Of a DNA stretch of 64,000 bases, positions 1 to 11,022 are shown piece by piece. Source of the stretch: Dactylorhiza incarnata (Eukaryota > Streptophyta > Magnoliopsida > Asparagales > Orchidaceae); the NCBI GenBank assembly GCA_033032865.1, contig JAWHQI010000170.1:5593501-5657500 (forward strand), written 5' to 3'. The translations under genes and the position numbers were made by a program. Under the pieces are notes generated by a model, which worked only from the letters and a program-made list of their open reading frames with translations, was not told the origin of the DNA and did not search any database. Numbering within the stretch: position 1 is the first letter of the stretch; the number at the start of each line of letters is the position of its first letter.

Positions 1-385
1 ACAGTCATTCCCTACCATGTCGATCTCTTCAAACAGCATCAACAAGAGCAGTAGGATGGGAAACTTGGGATGGTGTGTTCCCTTGGAAGGTGCGAGTATG
101 CAGGTGCGGGTATAAAAGTGCGAGTATATATGGCCGAGCATCCAACAAGCGAGTATCCAACAAGTGAGCAAGGTATGATCATCGTCCGCAGTATCCTATC
201 TCGCCTATGCTTAGTCGCCTAGCGAGCACTCAACCTCGCCTCGATCCTTAGAGCCTATTCAACATAACTACAAAAGAAGAAATGCAAGAAGCGACTACAA
301 AAGGCGAGCAAAAAATTGTATTCATTACTTTCATAAGTACATATACAAAAATTGTTGTACAGATTTGCAAAAGGGGGCCAGGCGA

Positions 386-2270
386 CTACGCACCATCATC
401 GCCACCATCCTCATCATCAGCGTCGACATCTTCGCCATCATCACCCTCGTCCTCAGAATCGTCATCTTCGGAATCGGTGGATGAGGATGGAAGATCTCGC
501 ATAGGGGAGTTGGACTCTTCGGCGAGTAGTGTCGGGATGATGTTCATGACAGTCAGGTTCATTGCCTTCGGCTTCAAGAGGCCATCAGCCTTCAGACTGC
601 TTAGAACCACCTTCCCGGTTGCTCGCGCAATCTCCCGGCGAATATATGACATATCGTCGCCAAGTATCCGAATCTGCTTGCCAACCCTGGAGGGGCCCGC
701 CGACGAAGGCTGTTGCTCGGCAGGCCGAGTTTCCAGCTCGGCGATGCGAACTTGGGCGGCCTCCAAGGTTTGCCGAGTATCCTCCAGCTCCTTCTCCAGC
801 TGGGACACCTTCTTCGCCATCTCCACCTCGGCGGCCTGTACAGGTAAAAAAGCAGCGGTTAAGCAAAAATCCATCGGCACAAAAGACGACTATCTCAGAG
901 ATCAGAAAGGCGACGTGCGAGTACCTCACGATCTTTCCACTTGGCAGCCTGCAGCCCCATGGTGATGAGATTCTTGCTCTGCACCTTGATCACCTGCTCA
1001 TATTCAAGCAGTTTCCTCGCCGTCGCGTGACCGAGCTCGGCAACTCGCAGGTAAGCTCGCGAGCTCTGATGGGCGAGATACTCGGCTGAAACGTCTTGCA
1101 GGGATTCAGCGTCCGCGCGACCATAGAGGGCGAACATCACGTCAAAAGCCTCGCCGGCATCCTCCCAATCCTCCGACCAGGCGGGGAGGTTGGTGCTCAA
1201 GGTTACTTCATGGGCCCGCTCAACCCAGGACACCAGAGGGCGACCATAGGCGTCCTCGCTGCCTACACCCTCGCCAAAGTTCGGGTGGCCGCCGGGCTCG
1301 CCAGCCTCCGAAGGGTTCGCCTTCGCCTTCAGGTCCCTCTTGGCGACCTCTTTCTTTCTCGCAGGCTCGGCGGACTTCGCCTTCGCCTTCCGCTTCTTTA
1401 AAGGCCCGACGCCATCACCAACGACCTCCTGCTCATCGCCACCTGGCGACAAATCGACCGGAGCAGAAGCCCACGCCTTTGGCGCCAAGGGAAGAAGCTC
1501 GCTCGGTAAGGAGCGAGTAGCTGCATCAAGACATAAAGAGAAGAATATTAGACACCGACTGAAGACGAATTGGCGAGTATGACCAAATACTCGCTCAGAA
1601 GACTACCTTCGCCCGGGAACACTTCGGCGAGCTCATCTATTCGCCTCCTCCAGAAGACGACATCCAGGCGGCGACCTCGGAAGCTGTCGAGTAACTTCTC
1701 CCGGCTCTCCTCCAAATAAGGGGGAGCGAAGGCGCTCTCTGCCGGCTGGAAGGATGAGGTCGGCACGACGCCAAAGTCTCCCTTGATGACGACTAATCGT
1801 TCGGTCCAGCGATGGTTCTTGTTCGCCATGCCGACCAGCGTACAGATGTGACTGCACAAAAAGACGACGCCCTCGCCAGTGGCGCCGAAATGGAATACTC
1901 GCCGGAAGACGGAGAGATCAAAGGCGATCTTCTGTTCTCGCAAGAAGCAGAGAAAGCCCATGATCATCGCCACTCCATTTGGATTGATTTAGGCAGGGAC
2001 TATCCATGGATAGCGAAGTATCTGGCAGACCTTCGACCACAAGGGTAGTCGTAGGCCGACTTCGAAATGGCGGATGGGGAAGATCAGCTCGGTCGCCGAG
2101 AAGGAGTTCAGGCGTTCATCCTCGCGAGGAAGCCTGGCGACATACCCCGGCGACAAATACTTAGCAGAGAACTCCTTCAGATCGCTCGGCCGAATAATCG
2201 ACTTCTTGAAGGAAGTCGCCTCGAAGTTTTTCGCATGACTTGCACGACGAATAGCTGTCTCGTCAGCCAT
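386..2270 (-). pseudogene. Antisense ORF of the Tat element: gypsy-type 'Transposase_28'-like protein
   Basis: Three exons fit together in frame: 2270-1607, 1520-925 and 835-386 (664+596+450 nt, 569 codons plus stop), with GT/AG ends at each junction. The first exon has the motif FPIRHFEVGLRLPLW (residues about 64-78) followed by a hydrophobic domain. Both are typical of the plant 'putative gypsy type transposon' domain found in antisense ORFs of Tat elements. The middle exon has a basic, Lys/Ala-rich segment. The last exon starts with a coiled coil (about 45 residues, KKVSQLEKELEDTRQTL) and ends in a long Asp/Glu/Ser-rich acidic tail. An in-frame TAA at 1991-1989 (codon 94) breaks the first exon, so this copy is probably dead. 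The function of these proteins is unknown; the exon structure is inferred. Confidence 0.6.
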
Positions 2271-2758
2271 TCAGGAAGAAAGGGATTGAAGAAGCGAGTA
2301 TCAAAGATGCGAGGAGAGGAACAATCGGCAGATACTCGCTGGAAAGAAAGGAAAGATCGCCAAAAGCATAATAAATACGTACCCACCCCCCTATTTATAG
2401 TACTCGACGAAACTTGGCTTACCACGTACGCCGCCGCGAGCACGAGTCAGGGGTGGCGAGTATCGAGGAAAGTCGCCAAAACCAAGGGTACACGTCAAAT
2501 CACCAGTGCCGAACGAGCGAGTACCTGCATCAGATCACTACGATGCTTGCCAAATCAACGCAGCATTCAACAAATACTCGCAGGAAAGAAACAAAAAACA
2601 AAAAAGTAAATCCAGACATCACAGCAAACAGGAAAGGTAGCAAGGGCGATATTCATACTCGCCAATTAACAAATTACTCGAAGAAATCAAATTATTCAGA
2701 ATTACAAAGCATTCACCAAAAGGCGACTAGCTACTACAAAGAGAAAAAAGACAGGATC

Positions 2759-4378
2759 CTAGGGGTTCGCCTGAGCATCGGGAAGTTGTGGTTGTCGCCC
2801 AACCCAGCCCATGCTGCGAGCTCGCTTAAAATGCACGAAGGCTACGGACATCGCATCCTCGCCTTGTCGCAGCTGCTCCTCCATTCTCACCAGGCGACCG
2901 GCCGAACCCATGCTCGCACGAATCCCGACCAGCTCGTCCTGGTGCAGCTGCACTCGGTGATCCATCCTGCCAACCCGACGCTCCAGATCGTGGACAGACT
3001 GAAGGCGAGCTTCCACAACGGCTAGGCGAGTATCGAACTCTTCCAACCGGGACATTTGCGCCTCCAACTCGGTCAAACGACGCTGAGGCTCGCTAGCCGT
3101 CAGACGCTCGACCCGAGCCTCCACATCCGTCAAGCGACGATGCAGGTCGATGATCGCTAGGCGCTCCAACTTCGCCTCTAGATCCAGAATGGCGCGAGTA
3201 GCCCTTTCCTTGTACTCGCGCGAAGGAAGCCCCACTTTGTCAATCAAAGCTCCCATGGGAGTCTGAGCGCGAGCTGCGAGGGCGACAAAAATAAAAGGAG
3301 ATTTAGTAATAAGTACAGGGGAGACAGCTTCACACAGAGCGAGTAGTTAAAGTTACCAGGTCGGCGAGTATCACTCCTCGAGCTGCGAGGAGGACTGCGA
3401 GATCGCCGAGGAGGGGGAATCCTTCCTCGGTGAGGGGAGGAGCTGTGATGGCCAGCACCTCGCCGACCGGATGGATTCCCGGCAGAGGGCTCCCTATCGC
3501 GAAGAGTTTCCCCCCGGCCGCGACCATCCATTGGTCGCCCTCCCCCCCTTGGGGCGAAGAGCCCAGAAGAACCCCCAACCCCGCCTCGGCACGAGGATTC
3601 CCCCAGATGGGTTAAAGGAGCTGCATAAGACAAATGGCGCCGATCATCTTGCATATCGGCAGGAGGAGGGAACGGAGGAGGTGGCGGAAGCTTCTCAACG
3701 GGCAGCTGCGAGCTACTCTCCAGCTCCGAAGGATTGGAAGATGGTGGCAATGGAGGCGCGCGCTCGTCAAAGGAGCCCTATGCTCGCTCGACGACCTCTT
3801 CTCCAGAAGGGATCTATGAAGGATCCGAACCGCGCCGCCGCGGCGAGAACCCTCCCCAGTCCTGAGCGAGATCATAGGTGGTGATCGCAGAAGAATAGCG
3901 GTCAAAGACTCCTCCTGAGCAGCGGTGAGCGGCGGACCTGCGAGATAGTGCCAAGAGCATCAGAAACACGCCAGTAAAGGCAGGCGACTCAAACCAGAAT
4001 ATCGGCGAGTAAGTAGCTCTCACTTTGTAAAGGAGGGAGTTCAGTTTGAACTTGGGCCGAGATTCCAGCCGTACTCGCTTCCGGGGGAACATTCGACTCA
4101 GGAGGATTAGGAGCAGGCGAGCCGCCTGAGTGGCCGAGACCCAGGTCGGCGAGTACCTGCTGGGTCGGGCCGACCTGAGAATTAGCGACATTCTCAGGGG
4201 CGTCGGCATTCTTCTTCTTCTTGTTCTTCTTCTCCTTCTTCTTTTCAAGCCTCTTCCTCTTCCTAGAGGCGATGAAGTCCTCAAGCTCGGCGTCGCGAGC
4301 AGGCTTCCGCGACGGTGGCAGCAGACTAGCAAGCTCGGCCAAATCAACGGCAGCTTCCTCGGCAATACTGCACGACAT
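2759..4378 (-). pseudogene. Second antisense ORF group of the Tat element (basic N-terminus, proline-rich middle, coiled-coil end)
   Basis: It is read right to left. 4378-3989 starts with MSCSIAEEAAVDLAEL and leads into a dense Lys/Arg block that looks like a nuclear localisation signal. 3750-3244 is rich in Pro, Ser, Arg and Gly. 3256-2759 is a 165-residue heptad-rich coiled coil with repeated RRLTxLEAxxxRL segments. The pieces lie in different frames, so they are exons of one gene or a decayed gene; I could not find a single splice solution that keeps the middle open. The N-terminal start recurs at 10911 beside the other LTR, which confirms that it belongs to the element. There is no known domain or function. 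The stretch 2271-2758 between the two antisense ORF groups contains only short ORFs. Confidence 0.45.
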
Positions 4379-4611
4379 CTTGAGCGAGATCAGAAAAGTC
4401 GTGCCCTCAGAGACCCCTCCCTCTCTATATATAGAGCTAGAGCGTCAACCAGCAGGACGTCGATTATCAATCAATACTCGCAATATATAGAGCCAGAGCG
4501 TCAACCAGCAGGATGCCGATTATCAATCCATACTCGCAAGAAGGCCTGATCATTGAATGACGGTTGGATGATTCTTTCCGAGCAACTACGTTACTCGCAA
4601 AGAGCGGGGAT

Positions 4612-5310
4612 TGTGTACAACCCTCATTCTCCGAGGGTGGGCCCTCTCCAAGCCACGTGGTCAAAAGGTCAAAGTCAAAAGGTCAAACACAAAAGTCAGC
4701 AATTCGAGATACCAAGACAAAGTCGGTCAGCAGGAGTAGTAGAAGAGTTCGTCGAAACGCAGCCCTCCAGAGTTCGTCGAGCGTAGGAGCAGAAGAAAGC
4801 CTAGGAGAGTAGGGGTGCACTCGTGCGAGTAGCCCGGATACTCGCCAAAAGGTGGGCGACCATAGGTGATACTCGCCCATTTGCCCGGGGAGATCGCCTC
4901 AATGTCGCTAGTCGCCAGGCAGGGGCTGGGCTATAACCCCCCCCCCCCCCAACCCCTTGGTTTTCCTATAAATAGGACCCCAGGGGTACTTGGATTGGCA
5001 CCTGGACTTCAGCTCTTGAAACCCTGCTCTTGCATTCTGGAACCTGTCGCGCTTGGCCGCTACTCCTGGTACTAGCCAAGTCGGTGCCTTCCTTGTACCC
5101 TACTCGGCCATTTTTGGTCTTGAAGGGGAAGACTCTTCGGAGCTTCTGGGTACATGGTGGGACCTCCCTGCCGTGGCACCTGGGGTCCTGTTTGTCGCTC
5201 TTCTAGCTTCCTCATAGTTGCCCGCCAAGCCATCTCTTCGAGCCGCTTGGCAAGTAGTCTCCGGCTGCATCGGTCCGAATCTTGAGGTCAGGATTTTCCT
5301 GGCGTCAACA
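4612..5310 (+). repeat. LTR shared by the two tandem Tat-type internal regions
   Basis: It starts TGTGTACAACCC after a polypurine tract and ends GGCGTCAACA. A TATA box (cctataaatagg, 4966-4977) points to plus-strand transcription. The sequence just after it (cttTGGTGCGGTGAGCG) is placed like a primer-binding site, but I cannot assign the tRNA. The copy at 11023-11687 has the same ends, TATA region and internal blocks. A run of 14 C lies at 4937-4950. Confidence 0.75.
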
Positions 5311-5871
5311 CTTTGGTGCGGTGAGCGTGGATCGTAGTCGGAGGAAGAAATTTTTGCGAGAAGGTTTCATGGCTTAAAGTGGCGAGATGGAGGCCAAAGG
5401 CAGCAACTCGCGAGCATTCGACAAGTTAGGCGAGTTCCAGATGGCGACATCCTGAAGGCGAGTTCCAGATGGTGACATCCTGAAGGCGAGTACTTGGGCG
5501 AGATCCAGAGATAAGTTCAGACCAGCGACTTTACTCGGAAGAGAGGCGAGTTTCCTGGGTAGTGGCGAGATCCTTCCTTACTCGCCATCCTTACTCGCAC
5601 ATAGGCGAGTTTCCTTGTTACTCGCCATAGGCGACTTCACGCGGGCGGCGAACATCAAATTTGGCGAGATCCTTCCTTAGTCGCCCATAGGCGAGTTCAT
5701 GCAGATGACTTTTTTGCAGGCGAGCGAGCTTCTTCAATACTCGCCCATAGGCGAGCTTCTCTACTCGCAAGGTGGTGAGAACCCGGTGCTTTGGTAAATC
5801 CCGGGGGTGCTTTTGTCTGACTAACAAACAGGATGATTCATGACGAGTTCGCCACCAAGGGAAAACACATA

Positions 5872-6315
5872 AGCTACTCGTGAGGTCTCCAAGTTGATAC
5901 TCGACGAGCTCCTAGTCGCGATGGACTGCTTCAAAAACCTACTCGCGAGGCCTCCAAGTTGATGCTCGGCGAGTTCCTAGTCGCGATGGACTGCTTCAAC
6001 AACCTACTCGCGAGGCCTCCAAGTTGATGCTCGGCGAGCTCCTAGTCGCGATGGACTGCTTCAACAACCTACTCGCGAGGTCTCCAATTTGATGCTCGGC
6101 GAGCTCCTAGTCGCGATGGACTGCTTCAATAACCTACTCGCGAGGTCTCCAAGTTGATGCTCGGTGAGCTCCTAGTCGCGATGGACTGCTTCAACAACCT
6201 ATTCGCGAGGCCTCCAAGTTGACGCTCGACGAGCTCCTAGTCGCGATGGACTGCTTCAACAACCTACTCGCGAGGTCTCCAAGTTGATGCTCGGCGAGCT
6301 CCTAGTCGCGGTGGT
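5872..6315. repeat. 65 bp tandem repeat, about 6.5 copies
   Basis: Successive copies of cctactcgcgaggcctccaa start at 5938, 6003, 6068, 6133, 6198 and 6263, exactly 65 bp apart, with a partial divergent copy before them. Each unit contains ctcggcgag and tagtcgcgatgg. The repeat lies in the untranslated leader of the element. Confidence 0.9.
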
Positions 6316-6639
6316 TTTCAAAGCTGGTGTTCCACGAGCTTCTACTCGCGATGATCTTCATCAAGGACTTATGTTCCACGAGAATGTTTACTCGTGACGT
6401 CTTCAAGCTTGGTATTCCGCAAGCTCTATACTCCCGATGATCTCCTTCCGTCCGCTATGATCCATGAGGGGTCTTACTCATAAGGTGTCCCAGTTGGTAT
6501 CCCTGATGCTATGTTCTTACTCGCATAGCCTTCAAGTTGATATCCCTCACCTCCCTGAAACATGGGAGATTGTGAGTCTTTTTGTCTCTTTCAGCAAAGC
6601 GTTTTCAAAAGAAAGAAGGAAAGCAGGTAAAGCCGACCT

Positions 6640-8266
6640 CCGCGTCAGGTTGGGAAACGGGCCTCCGACTTGATTCTCGTAAGATCCAGAACGAATGATG
6701 GGACAGTGCCTCGGTAGTGCGTTCCCCTAAGACCAAGCCTCTGCATTGACGGTCGAGATCAGCTCCCCCCTTGCATGTTGGTCGCGGTTCCCTCCGACTG
6801 CACCTCTCATCCGACTGGAGAGATTATCAGGAAGAAGTCGTGACGCCGACCTCCTAGCTCGATGATAGGATGACTGACTTAACCGATCAGGGGACCCATG
6901 AATAAAGGTGTCGTGTACCCTCGAGGGCTAAAAGCCCGTAACAAAGCGATTCGTTTCTAATTATTTCCTCCAAATCGTGTGAGTTAATATGCTTAAGTCT
7001 GCTTAACTCCCCGTTTAATTGTTGAGCAACAGGAAACAGGTTGGGTCGACGTTCAACACCCAAGTGGGCTGGAGACCTCGGGATGGTGTGTTCCTTTGGA
7101 ACCTCCCCGACTGTCAGTCCCTACTTGACGTCATCCTTCAACAACACCCAAGTAGGATGGAGACCTCGGGATGGTGCGAGTATGCAGGGCAAGCAGACAG
7201 GCGCACATAGCTATGCGCGAGCAAGGATTTCGCGAGCTCTTACTCGCGATGATCTTCATCAAGGGTGTATATTCCACGAGGATGTTTACTCGTGATGTCT
7301 TCAAGCTAGGATTCCGCGAGCTCAACAGGGAGATCACTTGTCGTCGAGAAGCTCGAACTGAATTAGGAGGGACCTTTCATCGTTCAAGAGACATTCGAGA
7401 CTGGTGGATACCACCCGCAGAATCATGAAGGGGAATTGCTTGGGAATACCTGGAGCGGCAATGACCTGAAAAGGTTCTATCCCTGAGCGGGAATGTCTAT
7501 TCTCCCCCTCCTTGTGTTTATTCCATTTGAATAAAAATTCCTCGCCCCCTGAAACATGGGCCACGAGAGTTGTTTTTCTCTTCTGGCAAGAGCTTTTTGA
7601 AGTAGGTAAAACCGATCTCCACGATAGGTTGGCAAACGAGCCTCCGACTTGATTCTCGTAAAACCCAGAACGGATGATGGGACGGTGCCTCGGTAGTGCG
7701 TTCTCCTAATACCAAGCATCTGCACTGACGGTCGAGATCAGCTCCCCCCTTGCACGTTGGTCGAGTTACCCTCCGACCGCATCTCTCATCCGACTGGGGA
7801 GATTATCAGGAGAAAGTCTGGACGCCGACCTCCCAATTTGATGAAGCGATGATCGATTTAACTGGCTGAGGGGCCCTTGTATAAAGGTGTCATTTGACCT
7901 CTTGCGGCAAACCCAATATCTCTTGTCGTTTATTCCAATCATATGAGTTGGTGCGGTTAATCCCGTCTGATTGTTGAGTGATAGTATGAAGACTCTTCCG
8001 CAACCTGGCGACCGATTGGGGGACAGGTCTCCGACTCGACTCTCATAAAAACCCAAGTCGGGTGGTGGGATAGCGCCTCGGAAGAGAGTCCTCCTAAAAC
8101 AAGCCTCTGCATTGACGGTCGAGATCAGCTCCCCCCTTGCACGTTGGCCGAGTTACCCCCCGACTGCACTTCCCATCCGACTGGAGAACTTATCAGAGGA
8201 GAGTCCAGACGCCAACCCCCCAACTTGACAAAGAGATGATCGATTTGACCAACCAGCATTATCCGC
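6640..8266. repeat. Three dispersed copies of an imperfect repeat of about 350 bp
   Basis: The blocks at about 6640-6985, 7610-7960 and 8020-8266 share 'ggtcgagatcagctcccccc' (6747, 7731 and 8117), 'catccgactgg' and 'gatgatcgattt'-like segments in the same order. The unit between copies 1 and 2 contains the part that resembles the left end of the window. The region has no coding signature. Confidence 0.7.
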
Positions 8267-10790
8267 CTCTAGTTGAGCTCGTCTCCTAGAAGGTGTCGAC
8301 CTTGTATCCGCCTCCAGTTGAGCTCGGCTCCTAGAAGGTGTCGACCTTGTATCCGCCTCCAGTTGAGCTCGGCTCCTGCGAGGTGTCGACCTTCTCTCCA
8401 CCTCTAGTTGAGCTCGACTTCTAGAAGGTATCGACCTCATATCCGCCTCTAGTTGAGCTCGGCTCCTAGAAGGTGTCGACCTTGTATCCGCCTCCAGTTG
8501 AGCTCGGCTCCTACGAGGTGTCGACCTTCTCTCCACCTCTGGTTGAGCTCGGCTCCTAGAAGGTGTCGACCTTCTATCCGCCTCTAGTGGAGCTCGGCTC
8601 CTACGAGGTGTCGACCTTCTCTCCACCTCTAGTTGAGCTCGGATCCTAGAAGTTGTCGACCTTGTACCCGCCTTTAGTTGAGCTCGGCTCCTACGAGGTA
8701 TTGACCTTCTCTCCACCTTTAGTTGAGCTCGGCTCCTAGAAGGTGTCGACCTTCTATCCGCCTCCAGTTGAGCTCGCTCGTCTAGCGAATGGCCTGGAGG
8801 GTGTCGAATCTTCTCCACCTCCAGTTGAGCTTGCTCGTCTAGCGAATGGCCTGGAGGGTGTCGACTCTTCTCCACCTCCAGTTGAGCTCGGCTCCTGCGA
8901 GGTGTCGACCTTCTGTCCACCTCTAGTTGAGCTCGGCTTCTAGAAGGTGTCGACCTCATATCCGCCTCTAGTTGAGCTCGGCTCCTAGAAGGTGTCGACC
9001 TTGTATCCGCCTCCAGTTGAGCTCGGCTCCTACGAGGTGTCGACCTTCTCTCCACCTCTAGTTGAGCTCGGCTCCTAGAAGGTGTCGACCTTCTATCCGC
9101 CTCCAGTGGAGCTCGGCTCCAACGAGGTGTCGACCTTCTCTCCACCTCTAGTTGAGCTCGGCTCCTAGAAGGTGTCGACCTTGTACCCGCCTTTAGTTGA
9201 GCTCGGCTCCTACGAGGTGTCGACCTTTTCTCCACCTCTAGTTGAGCTCGGCTCCTAGAAGGTGTCGACCTTCTATCCGCCTCCAGTGGAACTCGGCTCC
9301 TACGAGGTGTCGACCTTCTCACCACCTCTAGTTGAGCTCGGCTCCTAGAAGGTGTCGACCTTGTACCCTCCTTTAGTTGAGCTCGGCTCCTACAAGGTGT
9401 CGACCTTCTCTCCACCTCTAGTTGAGCTCGGCTCCTAGAAGGTGTCGACCTTGTACCCGCCTTTAGTTGAGCTCGGCTCCTAGAAGGTGTCGACCTTCTA
9501 TCCGCCTCCAGTTGAGCTCGCTCGTCTAGCGAATGGCCTGGAGGGTGTCGAATCTTCTCCACCTCCAGTTGAGCTCGCTCGTCTAGGGAATGGCCTGGAG
9601 GGTGTCGACTCTTCTTCATCTCCAGTTGAGCTCGCTCGTCTAACGAATGGCCTGGAGGGTGTCGACTCTTCTCCATCTCCAGTTGAGCTCGCTCGTCTAG
9701 CGAATGGCCTGGAGGGTGTCGACTCTTCTCCATCTCCAGTTGAGCTCGCTTGTCTAGCGAATGGCCTGGAGGGTGTCGACTCTTCTCTATCTCTAGTTGA
9801 GCTCACTCGTCTAGCGAATGGCCTGGAGGGTGTCGACTATTCTCCATCTCCAGCTGAGCTCGCTCGTCTAGCGAATGGTCTGGAGGGTGTCGACTCTTCT
9901 CCATCTCCAGTTGAGCTCGCTCGTCTAGCGAATGGCCTGGAGGGTGTCGACTCTTCTCCATCTCCAGTTGAGCTCGCTCGTCTAGCGAATGGCCTGGAGG
10001 GTGTCGACTCTTCTCCACCTCCAGTTGAGCTCGCTCGTCTAGCGAATGGCCTGGAGGGTGTCGACTCTTCTCCAACTCCAGTTGAGCTCGCTCGTCTAGC
10101 GAATGGCCTGGAGGGTGTCGACTCTTCTCCATCTCCAGTTGAGCTCGCTCGTCTAGCGAATGGCCTAGAGGGTGTCGACTCTTCTCCATCTACAGTTGAG
10201 CTCGCTCGTCTAGCGAATGGCCTGGAGGGTGTCGACTCTTCTCCACCTCCAGTTGAGCTCGCTCGTCTAGCGAATGGCCTGGAGGGTGTCGAATCTTGTC
10301 CACCTCCAGTTGAGCTCGCTCGTCTAGCGAATGGCCTGGAGGGTGTCGAATATTCTCCACCTCCAGTGGAGCTCGCTCGTCTATCGAATGGCCTGGAGGG
10401 TGTCGACTCTTCTCCACCTCCAGTCGAGCTCGCTCGTCTAGCGAATGTCCTGGAGGGTGTCGACTCTTCTCCACCTCTAGTTGATCTCGCTCGTCTAGCG
10501 AATGGCATGGAGGGTGTCGAATCTTCTCCACCTCCAGTTGAGCCTCGCTCCTAGAAGATGTCGAATCTTCTCCACCTCCAGTTGAGCCTCGCTCCTAGAA
10601 GATGTCGAATCTTCTCCACCTCCAGTTGAGCCTCGCTCCTGGAAGATGTCGACTCTTCTCTACCTCCAGTTGAGTTCGGCTCCTAGAAGGTGTCAACATT
10701 CTATCCGCTTCCAGTTGAGCTCGGCTCTTGTGAAGTGTCGACCTCTCTTCCGCTTGCAGTTGAGCTCGGCTCCTGTGCGGTGTCGACCTT
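8267..10790. repeat. Minisatellite of interleaved 45 bp and 57 bp units (about 50 copies)
   Basis: Two unit types share the core 'agttgagctcg...gtgtcga'. The 45 bp unit has ggctcctagaaggtg; the 57 bp unit has tcgtctagcgaatggcctgg in the same place. By eye the order is about eleven 45s (8267-8770), two 57s, about fourteen 45s (8880-9490), about eighteen 57s (9490-10540), three 44 bp units and a few 45s. Both main periods are multiples of three, so long frames stay open on both strands: minus 9733-8153 with a 15-residue period and plus 9487-10554 with a 19-residue period. These frames are more likely a by-product of the period than genes. The array begins inside the antisense ORF that starts at 10911. 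Confidence 0.9.
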
Positions 10791-10911
10791 TTCTGGAGGC
10801 GTGGAAGTCCTCAAGCTCGACGACTGCGCGAGCAGGCGTCCGAAAAGGTGGCAGCAAGCCCAGGAGGTCGGCCATGTCAGCAGCAGCTTCCTCGGCAATA
10901 CTACGCAACAT
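10693..10911 (-). pseudogene. 5' end of the antisense ORF, truncated by the minisatellite
   Basis: It starts MLRSIAEEAAADMADLLGL and is clearly similar to the protein that starts at 4378 (MSCSIAEEAAVDLAELASL), up to the shared ELEDF-ASRK. In this copy the sequence then runs into two 15-residue repeat units (RHFTRAELNWK-type) and stops at 10693. The minisatellite has therefore grown at the position where the other copy encodes its Lys-rich block. Confidence 0.6.
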
Positions 10912-11022
10912 CTTGAAGCGAGATGCCGACTATAAATCAAATACTCGCCAGAAAGACAGCTCGTTGAATGAAGGTTGGATGATTCTTTCTGAGCAACTAC
11001 GTTACTCATAAAGAGCGGGGAT

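Larger units (their letters stand above)
1..4611 (+). mobile_element. 3' part of a Tat-lineage Ty3/gypsy LTR element (internal region)
   Basis: This is the stretch between an unseen pol region to the left and the LTR at 4612. It carries two minus-strand ORF groups and no gag, protease, RT or integrase. Plant Tat-lineage elements (Grande, Retand, RIRE2-like) are known to carry extra antisense ORFs between pol and the 3' LTR, which is the arrangement here. A purine-rich tract (aaagagcgggga, 4599-4610) directly precedes the LTR and fits a polypurine tract for plus-strand transcription. Positions about 50-110 resemble 7140-7190 and 4240-4600 resembles 10800-11020, so the right-hand internal region belongs to the same family. 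The element continues past the left edge of the window. Confidence 0.65.
5311..11022 (+). mobile_element. Non-autonomous internal region of a Tat-type element (no gag-pol)
   Basis: Between two LTRs of the same family there is about 5.7 kb without gag, protease, RT, RNase H or integrase. It contains a leader full of ggcgag/actcgc motifs, a 65 bp tandem array, three copies of an imperfect repeat of roughly 350 bp, a 2.5 kb minisatellite and, next to the right LTR, the first codons of the antisense ORF. This looks like a large internal deletion derivative (LARD-like) of the element at its left. Any mobility would need proteins from another copy; that is inference. Confidence 0.6.

Noticed and set aside
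8153..9733. A 526-codon open frame on the minus strand made of Arg/Ser-rich 15-residue repeats
   Set aside because: It lies wholly in the minisatellite, whose periods are multiples of three, and several other frames are also open. No domain, no codon signal, no independent start.
9487..10554. A 355-codon plus-strand frame with VELARLANGLEGVDSS repeats, at first sight like a leucine-rich repeat protein
   Set aside because: The 19-residue period follows from the 57 bp DNA repeat and the residues do not fit the LRR consensus. The reverse strand is open over the same bases.
5872..10790. Regularly spaced repeats considered as a CRISPR array
   Set aside because: Units are directly adjacent with no unique spacers, and the context is a plant retrotransposon.
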